A stretch of DNA of 64,000 nucleotides, taken from positions 1 through 64,000 of the forward strand of contig NZ_ALJF01000012.1 in NCBI RefSeq assembly GCF_000300855.1. Direction: 5' to 3'. Both the position numbers and the translations under genes were made by a program. Source of the stretch: Agrobacterium albertimagni AOL15 (lineage in GTDB: Bacteria; Pseudomonadota; Alphaproteobacteria; Rhizobiales; Rhizobiaceae). Below, one piece after another: positions 8,305 to 16,236 of this stretch. The stretch's first letter is position 1. Each line of letters starts with the position of its first letter. The notes below the pieces were generated by a model. That model saw only the letters and a list, made by a program, of their open reading frames with translations, had not been told where the DNA came from and did not search any database.

Positions 8305-9270
8305 TCACTTCACCGTAATGCGTGGGTCGATCAGCGTGTAGACGATGTCGACGATGAAATTGATGGCAACGAAGATGAAGGCTGTCAGCATCAGGTAGAC
8401 GACGATGACGGGGCGATCGCCGCGGTAGATGGAGTCGATCAAAAGCTTGCCTGTGCCGGGCCATGCGAAGATGGTCTCGGTGATCGTTGCAAAGGCGATG
8501 AGATCACCGAGCTGGAGGCCGAAAATCGTGACGACCGGAATGAGTGCGTTCTTCAGGCCGTGCCTGAACAGGATGTTCTGGCGGGATGCGCCCTTGGCAC
8601 GAGCGAACCGCATATAGTCTTGCCGCATCACCTCCATCATGCCCGCACGGGTCATGCGTAGCATGATCGCGAGGGTGGCAAGCGCCAGTGTCACTGACGG
8701 CAGGATGATGTGTGACCAGCCATCCGCCGTGAAGATGGATATGCGCATCCCGAGGACTTCAACTGTATCACCGCGTCCGGACGAGGGCAGGAACTGGTAG
8801 CGGACCGAGAAGAAGAAGATCAGCATCATGCCCACCCAGAACCCGGGAAGCGAAATGCCGAGCAGTGAACCGGCCATGATGCCGCGAGACACCGGCTTGT
8901 TCGGATTGGCCCCGGCATAGACGCCGAGCGGTACGGCGATCACTGTCGCCAGCATGATTGCCACGAGCACCATCTCGATCGTTGCTGGCAGCCGCTCCAG
9001 GATGAGGTCCATGGCGGGCTGGCGGAACACATAGGATCGCCCGAAATCGCCCTGCAGCATATTGCCGAGGAAGATGAAATACTGGCTCAGCAGGGACCGA
9101 TCGAGGCCCAGGAGGCGGCGGGCCTGTTCGATCTCGGCGGTGGTGGAATCGATCGGGATCACCATGAAGACGGGATCGCCGGTAAAGCTCATCATCAGGA
9201 AGACGATGACCGATACGCAAAAGAGTACCAGCACCATCTGCAGGAGCCGCTTGATCGTGTAACCCAGCAA
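8305..9270 (-). CDS. Peptide-type ABC transporter permease (DppB family)
   Basis: A 321-residue permease starting at TTG 9270, giving MLGYTIKRLLQMVLVLF, the standard family N-terminus; no in-frame ATG lies nearby. The typical FTGDPVFMV motif, the EAA loop MRFARAKGASRQNILFRHG and the C-terminal FVAINFIVDIVYTLIDPRI are all present. It forms the membrane pore with the DppC-type partner. A strong hairpin (9303-9334) separates it from the preceding binding-protein gene, which would allow lower permease than binding-protein expression. Confidence 0.94.
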   Translation of the reverse strand: MLGYTIKRLLQMVLVLFCVSVIVFLMMSFTGDPVFMVIPIDSTTAEIEQARRLLGLDRSLLSQYFIFLGNMLQGDFGRSYVFRQPAMDLILERLPATIEMVLVAIMLATVIAVPLGVYAGANPNKPVSRGIMAGSLLGISLPGFWVGMMLIFFFSVRYQFLPSSGRGDTVEVLGMRISIFTADGWSHIILPSVTLALATLAIMLRMTRAGMMEVMRQDYMRFARAKGASRQNILFRHGLKNALIPVVTIFGLQLGDLIAFATITETIFAWPGTGKLLIDSIYRGDRPVIVVYLMLTAFIFVAINFIVDIVYTLIDPRITVK

Positions 9271-9302
9271 GGCAGTGTCCCGTCATGAAGAAGTGAGAAA
9301 TT

Positions 9303-9334
9303 CGGGACTGTCTCCCTCACGGTCGACAGTCCCG
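9303..9334 (-). terminator. Intra-operon hairpin between binding protein and permease genes
   Basis: CGGGACTGTC (9303-9312) and GACAGTCCCG (9325-9334) form a perfect 10-bp stem with a 12-base loop. On the minus strand it is followed by AATTTCTC and not by a clean T run, so it is more likely an mRNA-stabilising or partial attenuation element than a full terminator. Confidence 0.6.
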
Positions 9335-9353
9335 CGCTCGTTCAGGTTGAGGA

Positions 9354-10922
9354 TTATTCCTTGACGTCGATCTCGTAGGCCCAGAGGAACTTGTCCGCAC
9401 GCGGTGTCATCTCGACATTTGTCTTTGCGGCATAGAGATCCTGCTCGTAGTGGATCGGGATCATCGGAATGTCTTCCATCAGGATCTTGGTGACTTCCTG
9501 CAGGTAGCCGTCTCGCTCTTCGAGCTTGGAAGTCGCATCGGCCTTGTCGATCAACTCGTCCACCTTCGGATTGGAATAGGATCCGCGGTTGACCTGGCCA
9601 TAGCCCTCCTTCTTGTCGCGCGAGTAGAACATCACGCTGTACATCGAGCCGCCGTCACCGGAGGGAACGTCCCAGCCGCTCATGATCATGCTCGACTTAT
9701 CGCTCGGGACGCGGATGTAGCCGAAGAAGTTGGACTTCGGCATTAGGTTGAGCTTGAGATCGATCTTGATCTTGCCGAGCATCGACGCAAGCGCCTGCGC
9801 GATCTGCTGATCGTTGACATAGCGGTTGTTGGTGGTGTCGAGGGTCACCGTGAAGCCATCTGCGTAGCCGGCCTCAGCCATGAGAGTGGCCGCCTTCTCA
9901 AGATCGAAGGGGTACATGTCGCGGAAGCTTGCGCCGTCGACATAGCCCGTATGGGAAACAGGGATGTATTGCTCCGACGGGGTCGACAGGCCGTTCATGA
10001 TGATCTTGTTGATCGCATTGACGTCAATCGCGCGGACCATGGCTTCACGGACACGGCGATCCATCATCGGGTTCTTGTCGAGCGCGATGGTCGGGCTCTT
10101 CTCACGATGGTCGATCGATACCACGACGTTCAGCAGGCTCGGCTTGGTCATGACCTTGTAGCGGTCATCCGCCTTGACGCGGTCGACGTCGCGGACGTTG
10201 AGATCCTGGATGACATCGACTTCGCCGGTCAGCAGTGCTGCCGTGCGGGTGGCACCATTGGTGATCGGACGGAACGTGACTTCTTCGATCTTCGGTGCGC
10301 CAGCGAAGTAGTCAGTATTGGCGGCAAGCGTGATGTGATCTTCCTTGATCCATTCGACCAGCTTGTAGGGGCCGGTGCCGACAGGCTTCAGGTCCAGCTG
10401 CTCATCGCCCACTTCCTTCGCATACTTTTCGCTGAGGATCAGGACGGCTGCCAGATCGTTCGGCAGGACTGCGTAGGGCTTGGGCGTCTTGATCTCGACC
10501 GTGTAGTCATCGACAGCCGTGAAGGAGGCGATGTTGGCGCCGAGATTGGCCATCAGCGACTTCTTCAGCCGGTCCAGGGTGAAGACGACGTCGGACGCCT
10601 TGAAGTCTTCGCCATTGTGGAACTTGACGCCCTGGCGCAGCTTGAACACCCAGGTCGTGTCATCCTTGAGCTCCCAGCTCTCTGCAAGGCCGGGTCCGAA
10701 GGACAGATCGGCATTGCGGCGGACCAGGGGGTCGTAGATGTGGTAGAACAGGATGTTGCTGGACAGCTCCTCGCCCGCCTGGGGGTCGAGATTGACGGCG
10801 TCCGAGGTCAGGCCGACGGTCAGTTCCTTGGCGTGGACAAGGCCGCCCAGGGCCGTAGAGCTCAAGAGGACGAATGCGGCAAGGGCCGCTATTCGTCCGG
10901 ATTTCATGCGAAGATTCAGCAT
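9354..10922 (-). CDS. Periplasmic solute-binding protein, family 5 (DppA/OppA type)
   Basis: A 522-residue binding protein. The start is ATG 10922 (MLNLRMKSGRIAALAAFVLL), with AGGGGA upstream; the frame reaching 11132 is non-coding. A Sec signal peptide ends at LVHA, just before KELTVGLTSDAVNLDPQ. Family motifs include HIYDPLVRRNADLSFGPG, WVFKLRQGVKFHNGEDF, GTGPYKLVEW and DRRVREAMVRAIDVNAI. It should capture the substrate for the permease and ATPase genes that follow. Given the adjacent racemase and amidohydrolases, the ligand may be a modified amino acid, hydantoin-like ring or small peptide. Confidence 0.95.
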   Translation of the reverse strand: MLNLRMKSGRIAALAAFVLLSSTALGGLVHAKELTVGLTSDAVNLDPQAGEELSSNILFYHIYDPLVRRNADLSFGPGLAESWELKDDTTWVFKLRQGVKFHNGEDFKASDVVFTLDRLKKSLMANLGANIASFTAVDDYTVEIKTPKPYAVLPNDLAAVLILSEKYAKEVGDEQLDLKPVGTGPYKLVEWIKEDHITLAANTDYFAGAPKIEEVTFRPITNGATRTAALLTGEVDVIQDLNVRDVDRVKADDRYKVMTKPSLLNVVVSIDHREKSPTIALDKNPMMDRRVREAMVRAIDVNAINKIIMNGLSTPSEQYIPVSHTGYVDGASFRDMYPFDLEKAATLMAEAGYADGFTVTLDTTNNRYVNDQQIAQALASMLGKIKIDLKLNLMPKSNFFGYIRVPSDKSSMIMSGWDVPSGDGGSMYSVMFYSRDKKEGYGQVNRGSYSNPKVDELIDKADATSKLEERDGYLQEVTKILMEDIPMIPIHYEQDLYAAKTNVEMTPRADKFLWAYEIDVKE

Positions 10923-10969
10923 TTTTAGTTCCCCTTTTTTGGTATGCCGACACGTTTGCATGCGCGTTT

Positions 10970-11365
10970 TCACCGAAGTACGGATTGCACCTCGATCTGG
11001 TAGCCTTCCGGGTCTTCCAGCACGAAGGCTCGAATTCCCAAGGAGACGCTGTCCTTTGGTTCTGTTAGCCCGATGGCATTCTGGCTCGAGAGATAGCGGT
11101 GCCAGGCATCCACATCCGGCACGCGGATGCAAAGCTGCACGGGCTTGATCGGATTGGCGCGATGCATGCCGCGGGTCTCGTCGACAAGACCGACATAGGC
11201 GTGTTCAGCAATCTTCAGGATCTTCGACCAGCCCTGATCGATCTCGAGCGGGAAGCCCATAACCTGTGTAAAGAAGTCGAACGCTCTGGGCAGGTCGACG
11301 TAGTAGAAGAAGGTGATGGCCTTCTCGACGATACCGTCATCGGGCCGGGTGGGTGCCTCAGTCAT
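10970..11365 (-). CDS. VOC-family (glyoxalase/dioxygenase fold) protein
   Basis: A 131-residue protein. The start is taken at ATG 11365 (MTEAPTRPDDGIVEKAITFF), which overlaps the previous stop by four bases; a longer frame to 11389 exists. One vicinal-oxygen-chelate module is visible: FFYYVDLPRAFDFFTQVMGF at the N-terminus and FVLEDPEGYQIEVQSVLR at the C-terminus, with the metal-ligand Glu in IEVQ. The fold serves glyoxalases, dioxygenases and resistance proteins. Its place in a catabolic operon suggests an isomerase or ring-processing role, but the reaction cannot be assigned. Confidence 0.85.
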   Translation of the reverse strand: MTEAPTRPDDGIVEKAITFFYYVDLPRAFDFFTQVMGFPLEIDQGWSKILKIAEHAYVGLVDETRGMHRANPIKPVQLCIRVPDVDAWHRYLSSQNAIGLTEPKDSVSLGIRAFVLEDPEGYQIEVQSVLR

Positions 11366-12741
11366 GTTGTGAGATCCTTTGGAAACCATGTGCTTTCGCC
11401 GCGGCGCAGATAGCGTCCGCTGCCGGGCGTGTTGAGGACCGATTGTCCGTCATAGGCGAGCCTGCCCGCATGATAGGTTGCGGCCACCCGTGCGGCGAAG
11501 ACCCGTCCGTCATAAGGGCTCCAGTTGAGGCCATCCCGAGCGCGGCTTGCGTCCCAGACATCGTCCCCCTCGGCAAGGATGGTGATGTCGGCATCGGCAC
11601 CGGGAACGAGAGCCCCCTTGCGCGGATAAAGGCCGAAGAAGCGGGCAGGGCGTTCTGCGAGATACTCGGCGCAGTAATGTGCAGCATCGACACCGCGCTG
11701 TTTTGCAACCGTGTAGAAGGCAGGCAGCAGCGTCTCCATTCCGGGCACGCCCGCACCAGCATCGAAGATGCTGTCGGTGAACTTGTTGTCGATCGGCCAG
11801 CTGGAATGATCGGAGCTGACAAAGGCAATCCGGCCCTCGATTAGTTCCTGCCAGAGCCGATCAATCTGGCCGGGGCGAATGGGTGGGTTGACCTTCATCC
11901 GCGCGCCGAGCTCTTCACCTTCGCGTTCGGGATCGAACCAGAGATAGTGGACGCAGAGTTCGCCGGTCGCCCTGAAGCCCTCTCGCGCATAATTGTCGAC
12001 CAGCTTGAAGCCGCGCGGCGTACTGATATGGACGATATGCGCATGTCCTCCGGCACTGGCGGCGAGCTCTAGGAAATGCACGGTCGATGCCAGTTCCGCG
12101 ACTTCAGGCCGGCTCGGCGAATGCGCGGTGATACCGTTTCGACCCTCGGCTCTTGCGCGCGAAACCCGTGAACGCACGATTTCCTGGTCTTCGTTGTGCA
12201 ATCCAAGCGGCAGGTCGGTTGCCGAAAGCGCTTCCAGCAGATCAAGGGCAAGCGCCGCATCGATCCTCGGAAAACGAGTGGGGCTGCTCTCAAAGGCGGA
12301 GATCTTGAAGGCGACGACGCCACCATCGGCGAGTGATTGCACTTCGTTCAGGGATTGCCCGGGCATGACCGTGCCGTAGAGCGCGACATCGCAATGGGCA
12401 AAGCGTTCGACGGCTTCGATCTTGGCGTCCAGATGCTCCCTGGCGCTCAGCGGGGTCGGGTTGTCGTAGGGCATATCGACGATGGTCGTGACCCCGCCGG
12501 CAATGGCAGATCGGGTCGTCGGCTCGATCCCCGGGAGGCCGAGATAGCTGCCCGCATGGGTTTGGCCGTCGATGATCCCCGGCAAAACAAAGGCATCTCC
12601 AGCATCGTGGACAGTCTCTGCGGCAGGTGCGTCGCCTTCTCCGATTGCGTGGATGATCGCGCCTGAGACTGCGACCCAGCCATTGGCAATGGTCATCTGA
12701 GGCGTGACGATCCGCCCACGAATGACGAGATCAATGCTCAA
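11362..12741 (-). CDS. Dihydroorotase/allantoinase/hydantoinase-family amidohydrolase
   Basis: A 459-residue cyclic amidohydrolase. The N-terminal LVIRGRIVTPQMTIANGWVA, the AGGVTTIVDMPYDNPTP segment typical of allantoinases, the carboxylated lysine candidate Lys146 (AFKISAF), His182 (LHNED), AHIVHISTPRG and SSDHSSW are all present. The first metal-binding motif, normally DxHxH, reads D58-G-Q-T-H62, so the first His of the HxH pair is Gln60. This may alter metal binding or specificity. It overlaps the racemase and VOC genes by four bases each. A ring-opening amidase for a hydantoin-like compound is the likeliest role. Confidence 0.88.
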   Translation of the reverse strand: MSIDLVIRGRIVTPQMTIANGWVAVSGAIIHAIGEGDAPAAETVHDAGDAFVLPGIIDGQTHAGSYLGLPGIEPTTRSAIAGGVTTIVDMPYDNPTPLSAREHLDAKIEAVERFAHCDVALYGTVMPGQSLNEVQSLADGGVVAFKISAFESSPTRFPRIDAALALDLLEALSATDLPLGLHNEDQEIVRSRVSRARAEGRNGITAHSPSRPEVAELASTVHFLELAASAGGHAHIVHISTPRGFKLVDNYAREGFRATGELCVHYLWFDPEREGEELGARMKVNPPIRPGQIDRLWQELIEGRIAFVSSDHSSWPIDNKFTDSIFDAGAGVPGMETLLPAFYTVAKQRGVDAAHYCAEYLAERPARFFGLYPRKGALVPGADADITILAEGDDVWDASRARDGLNWSPYDGRVFAARVAATYHAGRLAYDGQSVLNTPGSGRYLRRGESTWFPKDLTT

Positions 12742-13397
12742 AGCGCCCTCCTGCGATAGCCGAGTTCAGTTTGCATGCAGGCAAGGGCGACGCCGGCCTG
12801 AACCGGGTCGATAACGGGCAAGCCCAGTTCCGCCTGCAAAGCCTCCCGGTAGGTCCCGAGGCCGGCACAGCCGAGGATGACTGCTTCGGCACCATCCTCA
12901 TCGCGAAGCACGGAGGCGATGCGCGTAACGGGAATGACCGCATTCTGGGCGATGAGTTCAGCAACGGTCATGTCGATCGACCGATCGCCTGCAAGCCTGC
13001 CATTGAGTTGAAGGTCCTCAAGGTAGCGCAGATGGCGGTCAATAGAGGACGGCCCCATCGACACGATCCCGAAACGCTGTCCAAGTCCGAGTGCTGTCAG
13101 ATAGGCCGCTTCGGCGATGCCGACGACCGGGACATTCGTGGCGGCGCGTACGGCCGAAATGCCGGGATCCGAAAAGCAAGCGATCACGACGGCGTCTGCT
13201 TTTGCTCCCTGCACAGCCTCAATTAGCAGCGGCACGACTTCGGCCACATGGGCATCCGTTTCAATACCAAAAGGCGCGCCCTCAAGCTCAGTGCAGCGGA
13301 TCTCGTGGCCATTGCCTTCGAACGGTTTCAGGCACGCTTCCATCGACCGTGTGACGGCCTTCGAGCTGTTCGGATTGATCACCAGGATCTGCGCCAC
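12738..13397 (-). CDS. Asp/Glu/hydantoin racemase-family protein
   Basis: A 219-residue protein. The open frame extends to 13565, but the conserved N-terminus (AQILVINPNSSKAVTRSM) begins at GTG 13397, preceded by GGAGGA four bases upstream. The two catalytic cysteines of the family are in VVIACFSDPG and VILGCAGLG. Length and motifs match hydantoin racemases (HyuE/HyuA type). As first gene of the 12-gene operon, beside a cyclic amidohydrolase, it suggests conversion of one enantiomer of a hydantoin-type substrate for the following hydrolase. Confidence 0.9.
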   Translation of the reverse strand: MAQILVINPNSSKAVTRSMEACLKPFEGNGHEIRCTELEGAPFGIETDAHVAEVVPLLIEAVQGAKADAVVIACFSDPGISAVRAATNVPVVGIAEAAYLTALGLGQRFGIVSMGPSSIDRHLRYLEDLQLNGRLAGDRSIDMTVAELIAQNAVIPVTRIASVLRDEDGAEAVILGCAGLGTYREALQAELGLPVIDPVQAGVALACMQTELGYRRRAL

Positions 13398-13440
13398 TGT
13401 TCCTCCACGACGGCTCTCCCAAGCCGTCAAACTGTAATAT

Positions 13441-13454
13441 GTATCGTGATATAC
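13441..13454. promoter_or_regulatory. Candidate GntR operator between divergent genes
   Basis: GTATCGTGATATAC has inverted GTAT/ATAC arms around a six-base centre, in a short AT-rich patch in the 190-bp divergent region. FCD-type GntR regulators commonly bind short GTAT/ATAC-type palindromes, so this is the best site for control of the catabolic operon by the adjacent regulator. Confidence 0.45.
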
Positions 13455-13586
13455 TACGAAATATCTCATGTCAAAGGCTGGCCGTCTTGCGAAGTCAGAA
13501 AAAGTGGAGGAAGACAGAAAGGGGCGTAAAGCCTTATTATCCACGAGCGGGTCCACAGATCCCATCGAGCTTGGAGAGAAGCCGCC

Positions 13587-14294
13587 TTGCAGAGCCTCAG
13601 CGTCGACAGTGATACCTCGCCGGCCCGGCAGAAGAAAATTTCCCTGACGGAGACCGCTTATGTTTCTCTGCGTGCGCGGGTGCTTTCCGGCTCTTTGAGG
13701 CCCGGAGCCGAGTTTTCTGAGCTCGAGCTGGCAGACCAGCTTGCCATGAGCAAGACGCCGGTGCGGGAAGCGCTCGGTCGATTGGTGGCGGAAGGACTGA
13801 TCGAAGCCTTTCCAAGGCGCGGCTACCGGGTTACGCCCGTGACTGTAAAGGACATAAACGATCTCTTTGCCATCCGCGCGATGACAGAGGGCACCGCTGC
13901 CGCCATGGCCGCCCTCAATCTCTCAGCTGCAGACCTCGATCGGCTCGAAACTCTGGCGGATGCGCGTTACGATCCGCAACAGGGCGAGAGCGTGCAGTCC
14001 TTCGTCAAAGCCAACCGCGATTTCCACCTGGCGATCGCCGAGGGGGCGAGCAATCCCCGGCTCTTGGCGCTGGTTGCCGCGCATCTCGACGAATGCACGC
14101 GGCTTTTCTATCTCGGCGCCGTCAGCCGCGACGTTAATCCGGAAACCAGCGCCGATCATCGACGCATTGTCGACGTGCTGCGCCTGCGCGACCCGGACCT
14201 TGCCCGTGCTGCCATGGTTGAGCATAGCGACCACACGCAGAAGGGTATTCTGAAGGCGCTGATTTCGAGCGACACCACGGCGCTCACCCTTTGA
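13587..14294 (+). CDS. GntR-family transcriptional regulator (FCD subfamily)
   Basis: A 235-residue regulator. The N-terminal winged helix has AYVSLRARVLSGSLRPGAEF, then ELADQLAMSKTPVREALGRL and the wing GYRVTPVT. The C-terminal all-helical FCD ligand domain (roughly residues 90-220) carries the metal-site pattern NRDFHLAIAEGASN, HLDECTR and DHRRIVDVL plus a late His (EHSDHT). FCD regulators usually repress adjacent catabolic operons and release on binding an organic acid or amino-acid-like effector. It is divergent from the racemase-led operon, which it probably controls. Confidence 0.93.
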   Translation: MQSLSVDSDTSPARQKKISLTETAYVSLRARVLSGSLRPGAEFSELELADQLAMSKTPVREALGRLVAEGLIEAFPRRGYRVTPVTVKDINDLFAIRAMTEGTAAAMAALNLSAADLDRLETLADARYDPQQGESVQSFVKANRDFHLAIAEGASNPRLLALVAAHLDECTRLFYLGAVSRDVNPETSADHRRIVDVLRLRDPDLARAAMVEHSDHTQKGILKALISSDTTALTL

Positions 14295-14934
14295 GGTGGC
14301 CTTCCTTGGTTGAGCGCAGTCCTGATGTCGGCTGTTATTGTAAAGCACTGTAATCAGGTTGACCCGAGCGACGTGTCGGTTACTGCCTCATTCCGTGCGC
14401 AGACCCACAAGTCACCGCGCTACCCTGTCCCGCAACGAATAATCCTCAGCATCAAATCCAGACAAGCTTCTTGAGGCAATCGTCGTGGAGTTGCTTCGTG
14501 TCTCCGTCCACCGACAACGCGCCGAACATTATCATTCGGCGAGAAGTCGGTCTAACGTCGGGGAAACCGCAGCCTGAGCGGATATGGCTCCCTCTTCTTA
14601 GCAGCCTGAGCTTCGTCCTTCCCGATATACCCCGCAGTTCGTTAGGCTGCGCTGTCAGCATCCAGGATGCTCTCGCCTGTCCTGCCTTCGGACGCCGAGG
14701 GGCGCAACTGGGAGCTACGGGATCGCCGCATTCACACGGTCGCATCAGTCACATGCAGCAATCGTTCAGGCGGTAGAAGATCGGCTCTCAAAAAAGCAGT
14801 CTCGGAAGGGCGGCAATGGCATTCATGCTCGTCGTTGCTGCAAGGCCTCGTTAAGGCGGCCATCGTCTCAATGGAGCAGCCGCTCGCGTTTGCGCCTCGG
14901 TCCTTCGCCACCCAGTTGCCATCCAATCTCGAGA
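14295..14934. other. Non-coding stretch, no recognisable gene
   Basis: About 640 bases between the GntR gene and the sugar operon. Open frames of up to about 100 codons exist on both strands (for example 14452-14745 minus), but none has a convincing ribosome-binding site or a recognisable motif. It may hold degraded sequence; nothing specific was identified. Confidence 0.5.
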
Positions 14935-14954
14935 AGTTGCTATCGATGTCAATT
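14935..14954. promoter_or_regulatory. Upstream (auxiliary) LacI-type operator
   Basis: AGTTGCTATCGATGTCAATT matches 18 of 20 bases of the reverse complement of the promoter-proximal operator at 15069-15088. It lies 134 bp upstream, a distance compatible with DNA looping by a LacI-family tetramer or with a second repressor site. Confidence 0.6.
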
Positions 14955-15068
14955 GTTTGACAGATTGAGTACGCCACTCTTCAGAAGTGTCCTGTCTTTT
15001 GCCGCTTTTGGAGTGCCGTCGTACGAAACCGGTCCGAGGGCCGGCCATAGAAAAGTTCTGGATAGTAT

Positions 15069-15100
15069 AGTTGACATCGATATCAACTAATGGGTATCAA
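15069..15100 (+). promoter_or_regulatory. Promoter with overlapping LacI-type operator
   Basis: AGTTGACATCGATATCAACT (15069-15088) is a 20-bp palindrome with nine of ten base pairs symmetric and a central CG, typical of LacI-family sites. Inside it lies a consensus -35, TTGACA (15071-15076). An 18-base spacer leads to TATCAA (15095-15100) as -10, followed by the GTG start of the ATPase gene at 15127. The site should let the LacI protein encoded at 21753 block the promoter. Confidence 0.65.
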
Positions 15101-15126
15101 TTGGGTGAGGAAGAGGAGATAGTGCA

Positions 15127-16203
15127 GTGGGGGAATTCGTTCGCCTGGATGGCGTGACCAAGCGCTTTGGCAATGTTTATACGGCTGTCAGCGCCGTCGA
15201 TCTTTCCGTCGAGAAAGGGGAGTTCGTCGCACTTCTCGGGCCTTCTGGGTGTGGGAAAACCACGCTTCTGCGGATGGTCGCAGGGTTGGAGACCATATCG
15301 GCAGGCGGCCTCTATATTGACGGAGAGCCGATGCAGGAGAAGCATCCGCGCGACCGTGATATCGCGATGGTGTTTCAGAACTACGCTCTTTATCCGCATA
15401 TGACGGTTCGGCAGAACCTGGAATACCCCTTGAAGCTGCGCGGTGTGAGCCGCGAGGCCAGGGCGGCTCGGGCGGCCGAGATTGCAGCCCTTCTCGAACT
15501 CGACGCACTTCTCGATCGAAAGCCAGCGGCTCTATCCGGCGGGCAGCGTCAGCGTGTTGCGATGGGCCGGGCGCTCATGCGCAACCCCAAGATATTTCTG
15601 ATGGACGAGCCGCTTTCCAATCTCGATGCGCGGCTGCGCATGCATATGCGCGTCGAGATTGCCGGGCTGCAAAGACGGCTCGGGATTACCACGCTTTATG
15701 TGACGCACGACCAGATCGAAGCAATGACGATGGCCGATCGTGTGGTCATTATGAATGGCGGGCGTGTTCAGCAGGTCGGGCGACCGCAAGACGTCTATGA
15801 TCGCCCGGCCAACCTCTTCGTCGCAACCTTTATCGGTGCGCCTCCCATGAACATGTTCAAGGCGGAAGACCTGCCAATCGAGCGGAGCGGCGCTGGGGTC
15901 GGGATTGCCAATGTCGGGATCCGTCCGGAAGACATCGTCCTGGGTTCTGGTGACGAAGGTTCCGGTGTCCGTCTGTCCTGCGCGGTCTCGCTGGTCGAGA
16001 CGCTCGGCGCGGATTCCATTCTGCACCTGACAATGACACGAGAGAGCGGACGGGCGGGGCAGCCGGTTGTCCTGCGCCAGAACGGCAATGCCCGCGATCT
16101 TCAGGGACAGACGCTCGATCTGTGGCTGCCATTGTCGCGCTTGCATTGTTTTGACGAATCGGGGGCGCGCGTCGAGCCTTCGCCAGCCTGGGTCGGGGCC
16201 TGA
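15127..16203 (+). CDS. Sugar ABC transporter ATPase (UgpC/MalK/MsmK type)
   Basis: A 358-residue ATPase starting at GTG 15127 with GAGGAG eight bases before it. Walker A is GPSGCGKTT, the Q-loop is in MVFQNYALYPHMTV, the signature is LSGGQRQRV, Walker B is IFLMDEPLSNLD, and the switch His is in YVTHDQIEAMT. The C-terminal TOBE/OB region (about residues 240-350) contains GIRPEDIVLG, diagnostic of CUT1 carbohydrate importers. It is the first gene of the operon, directly behind the LacI-type operator, and would energise the permeases at 17600 and 18490. Confidence 0.95.
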   Translation: MGEFVRLDGVTKRFGNVYTAVSAVDLSVEKGEFVALLGPSGCGKTTLLRMVAGLETISAGGLYIDGEPMQEKHPRDRDIAMVFQNYALYPHMTVRQNLEYPLKLRGVSREARAARAAEIAALLELDALLDRKPAALSGGQRQRVAMGRALMRNPKIFLMDEPLSNLDARLRMHMRVEIAGLQRRLGITTLYVTHDQIEAMTMADRVVIMNGGRVQQVGRPQDVYDRPANLFVATFIGAPPMNMFKAEDLPIERSGAGVGIANVGIRPEDIVLGSGDEGSGVRLSCAVSLVETLGADSILHLTMTRESGRAGQPVVLRQNGNARDLQGQTLDLWLPLSRLHCFDESGARVEPSPAWVGA

Positions 16204-16236
16204 TATCGGCGTTTCGCAATTTTCTGGGAGGAAATC

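Noticed and set aside
14452..14745. Possible 97-residue gene in the gap before the sugar operon
   Set aside because: No motif, no convincing start signal and several competing frames on both strands.
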